Shown here piece after piece: positions 6,029 through 8,140 of a stretch of DNA of 8,140 nt (position 1 is its first letter; every line of letters begins with the position of its first letter). The notes under the pieces are model-generated. The model was not told where the DNA came from, did no database searches, and saw only the letters and a program-made list of their open reading frames with translations. The stretch covers positions 1 through 8,140 of the forward strand of contig CANCEQ010000137.1 in assembly GCA_947375085.1 (NCBI GenBank), read 5' to 3'. Position numbers and translations under genes: made by a program. This stretch comes from Flavobacteriales bacterium. GTDB lineage: Bacteria > Bacteroidota > Bacteroidia > Flavobacteriales > Crocinitomicaceae.

Positions 6029-7288
6029 TATCTACCAACATATTAATCAAAAATGGGCGTTTCTATCTTCTAAAAAGATTTTTTTAGCTTGTAGTGGCGG
6101 TGTTGATTCAATGACTCTTCTTTCTATTTTTATAAAAGCTAAATGGGATGTTGAAGTCTTACACGTTAATTACAATTTAAGAGGTCAAGATTCAATTGAT
6201 GACCAAAAATTAGTCGAAGAAACCTGTCTCAATTTCAATATACCATTTCATTTAAAAAATATTGAACTACAACCAATATTAGATAAAAAAGGAGGAAATC
6301 TTCAAGAAATAGCACGTCAGATTCGGTATGATTTTTTTAATGAAAAGAAAATTCTTTCTATTGATAATTATATCGCTTTAGGTCATCATCAAGATGATCA
6401 AATCGAAACTTTTTTTATGCACATTGCTCGTAAATCAGGGATTATGGGGATGGCTTGCATGAAAGAAAACAACGATCGCTTTATTCGACCTTTACTACCT
6501 TTTTCAAAAGCCGAAATCATTCAATTTGCAAAGGATAATACTATTAGTTGGAGAGAAGATTACTCAAATAAAACAAATAAATATTCTCGCAACATTTTAA
6601 GAAATATTTTAATTCCTGAAATAACCAATTCATTACCAGAATTAACCGAAAGTATACTTTTATTAGTTCGAAAATTTCAAGAAACCCAATTGGAATTAGA
6701 AAGCAAAATTTCTCCTTTGGTTAAAGATTTACAATCAAATTCAACTCTGTCTTTTTCAGTTTATGATTCACTCTCTTCTTTCGAAAAAAATGAATTGTTT
6801 CGTCAATTAGAACAAAAAGCTGGAATACAAGTTGAAGTTGAAAAATTAAGAACAGCTCAAAGGGTAAAAAAGTAGCCCTTTCAACTAATTCATTTCAATA
6901 TAGTTCAATAATTCGAGAAGGTGATGACTTTGTATTCATCAAAGAATCAAGCATTTACAATTCTAATCAAAAACTTATTATTGAAGAAATAGACCATCTT
7001 CCTTCTACTTTCTCAAAAGAGATAATTTACCTTGATTCAAAAAAAATAAAAGGAAAATTAACTATCAGAAAATGGGAAATCGGAGATCGAATGAAACCGC
7101 TCGGAATGAAAGGTAGTAAATTACTTTCTGATATTATCAAAGATGCAAAAACACCTTCTCATTTAAAAAAGAATATTTTTATCGTTGAAGATGAGGAGAA
7201 AATTTTATGGTGTGTCGGAATAAAAATAAGTGCAGAAGCAATCGCAACCGACAATTCTGAACAAATTATCAAAGTAAGTTTAATTTAG
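6021..7288 (+). CDS. tilS: tRNA(Ile)-lysidine synthase, interrupted by a -1 frameshift at 6866-6872
   Basis: TilS ligates lysine to C34 of tRNA-Ile(CAU) with ATP, so that the tRNA reads AUA instead of AUG. The first frame (6021-6875) encodes 284 residues. It has the PP-loop SGGVDS at 25-30, HVNYNLRG at 48-55, GGNLQEIARQIRYDFF (91-106), LGHHQDDQIET at 120-130, RPLLPFSKAEI at 156-166 and the YSRNILRNILIPE block at 188-200, so the catalytic domain is intact. It then stops at TAG (6873-6875). From 6872 the -1 frame continues without a stop for 138 codons to TAG at 7286-7288 and holds the TilS C-terminal domain: IRKWEIGDRMKPLGMKGSKL (residues 65-84 of that part), LLSD, then FIVEDEEKILWCVGIKIS. Joined by one -1 shift the protein has 422 residues, slightly shorter than the typical 430-460. 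The start overlaps the pabB end (ATGAGTGA). Possible explanations are a missing base in the assembly, a truncated but active enzyme, or recoding at the slippery site. Identity is certain; the state of the gene is not. Confidence 0.9.
6859..6881 (+). promoter_or_regulatory. Candidate -1 frameshift signal in tilS: slippery A AAA AAG within an inverted repeat
   Basis: In the tilS reading frame the codons are CAA AGG GTA AAA AAG TAG. Bases 6866-6872 are A AAA AAG, the heptamer used by E. coli dnaX and by several insertion sequences, in the phase needed for tandem slippage, and the stop is the very next codon. After a -1 slip the next codon is GTA at 6872, which enters the open C-terminal frame. 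AAAGGG (6859-6864) and CCCTTT (6876-6881) form a six-pair stem with the heptamer in its 11-base loop. No dnaX-like Shine-Dalgarno at about ten bases upstream and no strong downstream stem-loop are apparent, so efficient slippage is unproven. Confidence 0.45.
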
Positions 7289-7313
7289 AACCAAACCTTC
7301 AAAATCTAAAATT

Positions 7314-8140
7314 TCACTTCTCTAATATTTCTAAAATCGGTTCTCCTGTTGTTGCATTTGGTTTTTGCACATTTAATAAATGAACCAATGTTGCTGTGAT
7401 ATCAGTGATATTAATTCTCCTAAAAATTTCCTTTTTTGAAATACCTTTCCCATACCAAATCAAAGGGACGTGTGTGTCATAATTAAAAGCAGAACCGTGA
7501 CTTGTACCTTTTCTTGATTTCTCTGAATCTTTTGATTTAGGAAGATAACCTGGTTCCAACATAAAAATAACATCTCCACTTTCATTCGGAACATACCCTA
7601 AACGAATCATATCTTTCCAACCATTATCCATAGAAGAATTATTCAAATCTTCTGAAGTATATACATTTTTCACTCCTTCCCAATTTGCAATTCTTTCAGC
7701 TATAAAATTTTCTACATCTCTTCTATTAATTTTAAGAAAATTGATTGTTTCGTGATCTAGATAAATGTTATTGTTTTCTTCTGAAAGAATCAAATCAGCA
7801 CCAAATTCAGATTTCACTTCCTCATCTAATTGAATTAAGTTGTTCTCTAAAAATAAATACCCTCCAGGTAATTTTTTATCCAATAGGTATTGAGGTACAG
7901 GAACAACTGCGTGATCTGCTGTTAAGAACAACGTAAATTGGTTCTTACCTACTCTCGCTTCTAATTCTTTAATCAATCTAGCAATTTCTAAATCCAATCG
8001 AATATACAAATCTTCCATTTCAACTGAATACGGTCCGAAAGCATGGCCTACAATATCTGGTGTTGAATAACTGATGCATAAAAAATCAGTTTGTCCATCT
8101 TGACCTAACATTTCATTGTAAATCGATTCAACTGCAAAAT
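7314..8140 (-). CDS. PafA-like alkaline phosphatase family protein, N-terminal part outside window
   Basis: The frame is open to the right edge (FAVESIYNE precedes the Met at 8111), so that Met is internal and the true start lies outside. The visible 274 residues are the C-terminal half of an alkaline phosphatase/phosphodiesterase superfamily enzyme. Counting from the internal Met, STPDIVGHAFGP at 16-27 carries a zinc-ligand Asp and His (19 and 23). TADHAV at 64-69 carries the second Asp-His pair, 47 residues later, the same distance as Asp305 to Asp352 in the periplasmic phosphatase PafA. GTSHGSAFNYDTHVPLIWYG (202-221) carries the last metal-binding His. ITDITATLVHLL near the end is the usual closing helix. 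The nucleophile, the Lys/Arg pair and any signal peptide would be in the missing half. By family knowledge PafA hydrolyses phosphomonoesters in the periplasm to release phosphate, but NPP-type diesterases are an alternative. It converges on tilS with a 25-base gap. Confidence 0.88.
   Translation of the reverse strand, partial: FAVESIYNEMLGQDGQTDFLCISYSTPDIVGHAFGPYSVEMEDLYIRLDLEIARLIKELEARVGKNQFTLFLTADHAVVPVPQYLLDKKLPGGYLFLENNLIQLDEEVKSEFGADLILSEENNNIYLDHETINFLKINRRDVENFIAERIANWEGVKNVYTSEDLNNSSMDNGWKDMIRLGYVPNESGDVIFMLEPGYLPKSKDSEKSRKGTSHGSAFNYDTHVPLIWYGKGISKKEIFRRINITDITATLVHLLNVQKPNATTGEPILEILEK

Noticed and set aside
7091..7288. Independent 65-residue gene starting at the ATG at 7091
   Set aside because: It is the end of the TilS C-terminal domain, whose open frame and homology extend back to 6872.
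7284..7310. Possible terminator between tilS and the phosphatase (TTTAGA/TCTAAA)
   Set aside because: The stem is only six A/T-dominated pairs around a 15-base loop with no T run, so it is not distinguishable from background.
7745..7936. Plus-strand reading frame of 63 codons
   Set aside because: It is antisense to the conserved coding region of the phosphatase.
1..8140. Mobile elements, CRISPR arrays, tRNA or rRNA genes
   Set aside because: No transposase-like product, terminal inverted repeats, regularly spaced repeats or cloverleaf-like stretches were seen on either strand.

Overview
This is an AT-rich chromosomal window, most likely from a member of the Bacteroidota, probably the order Flavobacteriales. 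Four things point there: a TAnnTTTG-type -7 promoter element ahead of pabB, the near absence of strong Shine-Dalgarno sites, A-rich leaders, and family members of Flavobacteriia type (a short HlyD-like adaptor, an acyltransferase with a C-terminal membrane domain, a PafA-like phosphatase, and a pabB-tilS pair). The genus cannot be fixed from sequence reading alone.

Layout. Positions 1-1486 (minus) hold a large polytopic membrane protein that looks like a GT-C glycosyltransferase and runs off the left edge. Just upstream of it in the same direction lies an HlyD/RND-type periplasmic adaptor (1550-2590, minus). The two may form an operon, but no efflux permease is visible. A 141-base divergent spacer carries three copies of GTTGAAAAC and separates the adaptor from an unrecognised 200-residue protein (2732-3334, plus). 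That gene converges on a membrane-anchored PlsC-like acyltransferase (3391-4707, minus), and a perfect-stem terminator sits between them. A second divergent spacer (4708-4825) carries the promoter of a pabB-tilS operon (4826-7288, plus). The last gene, a PafA-like alkaline phosphatase (7314-8140, minus), converges on tilS and is cut by the right edge. No stretch longer than 150 bases is without a gene.

The most notable feature is in tilS. The reading frame encoding the catalytic N-terminal part stops at a TAG at 6873-6875. The C-terminal substrate-binding part continues, fully open and clearly homologous, in the -1 frame to 7288. The stop is preceded immediately by A AAA AAG, the classic dnaX-type -1 slippery heptamer in the correct phase, and the site lies in the loop of an AAAGGG/CCCTTT inverted repeat. 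TilS makes lysidine in tRNA-Ile(CAU) and is normally essential. The break is therefore a one-base sequencing or assembly error, a tolerated truncation, or a gene rescued by ribosomal or transcriptional slippage. Otherwise the window reads as ordinary core genome: folate precursor synthesis, tRNA modification, lipid acylation, envelope glycosylation, envelope transport and phosphate scavenging. No mobile element, CRISPR array, tRNA or rRNA was seen.
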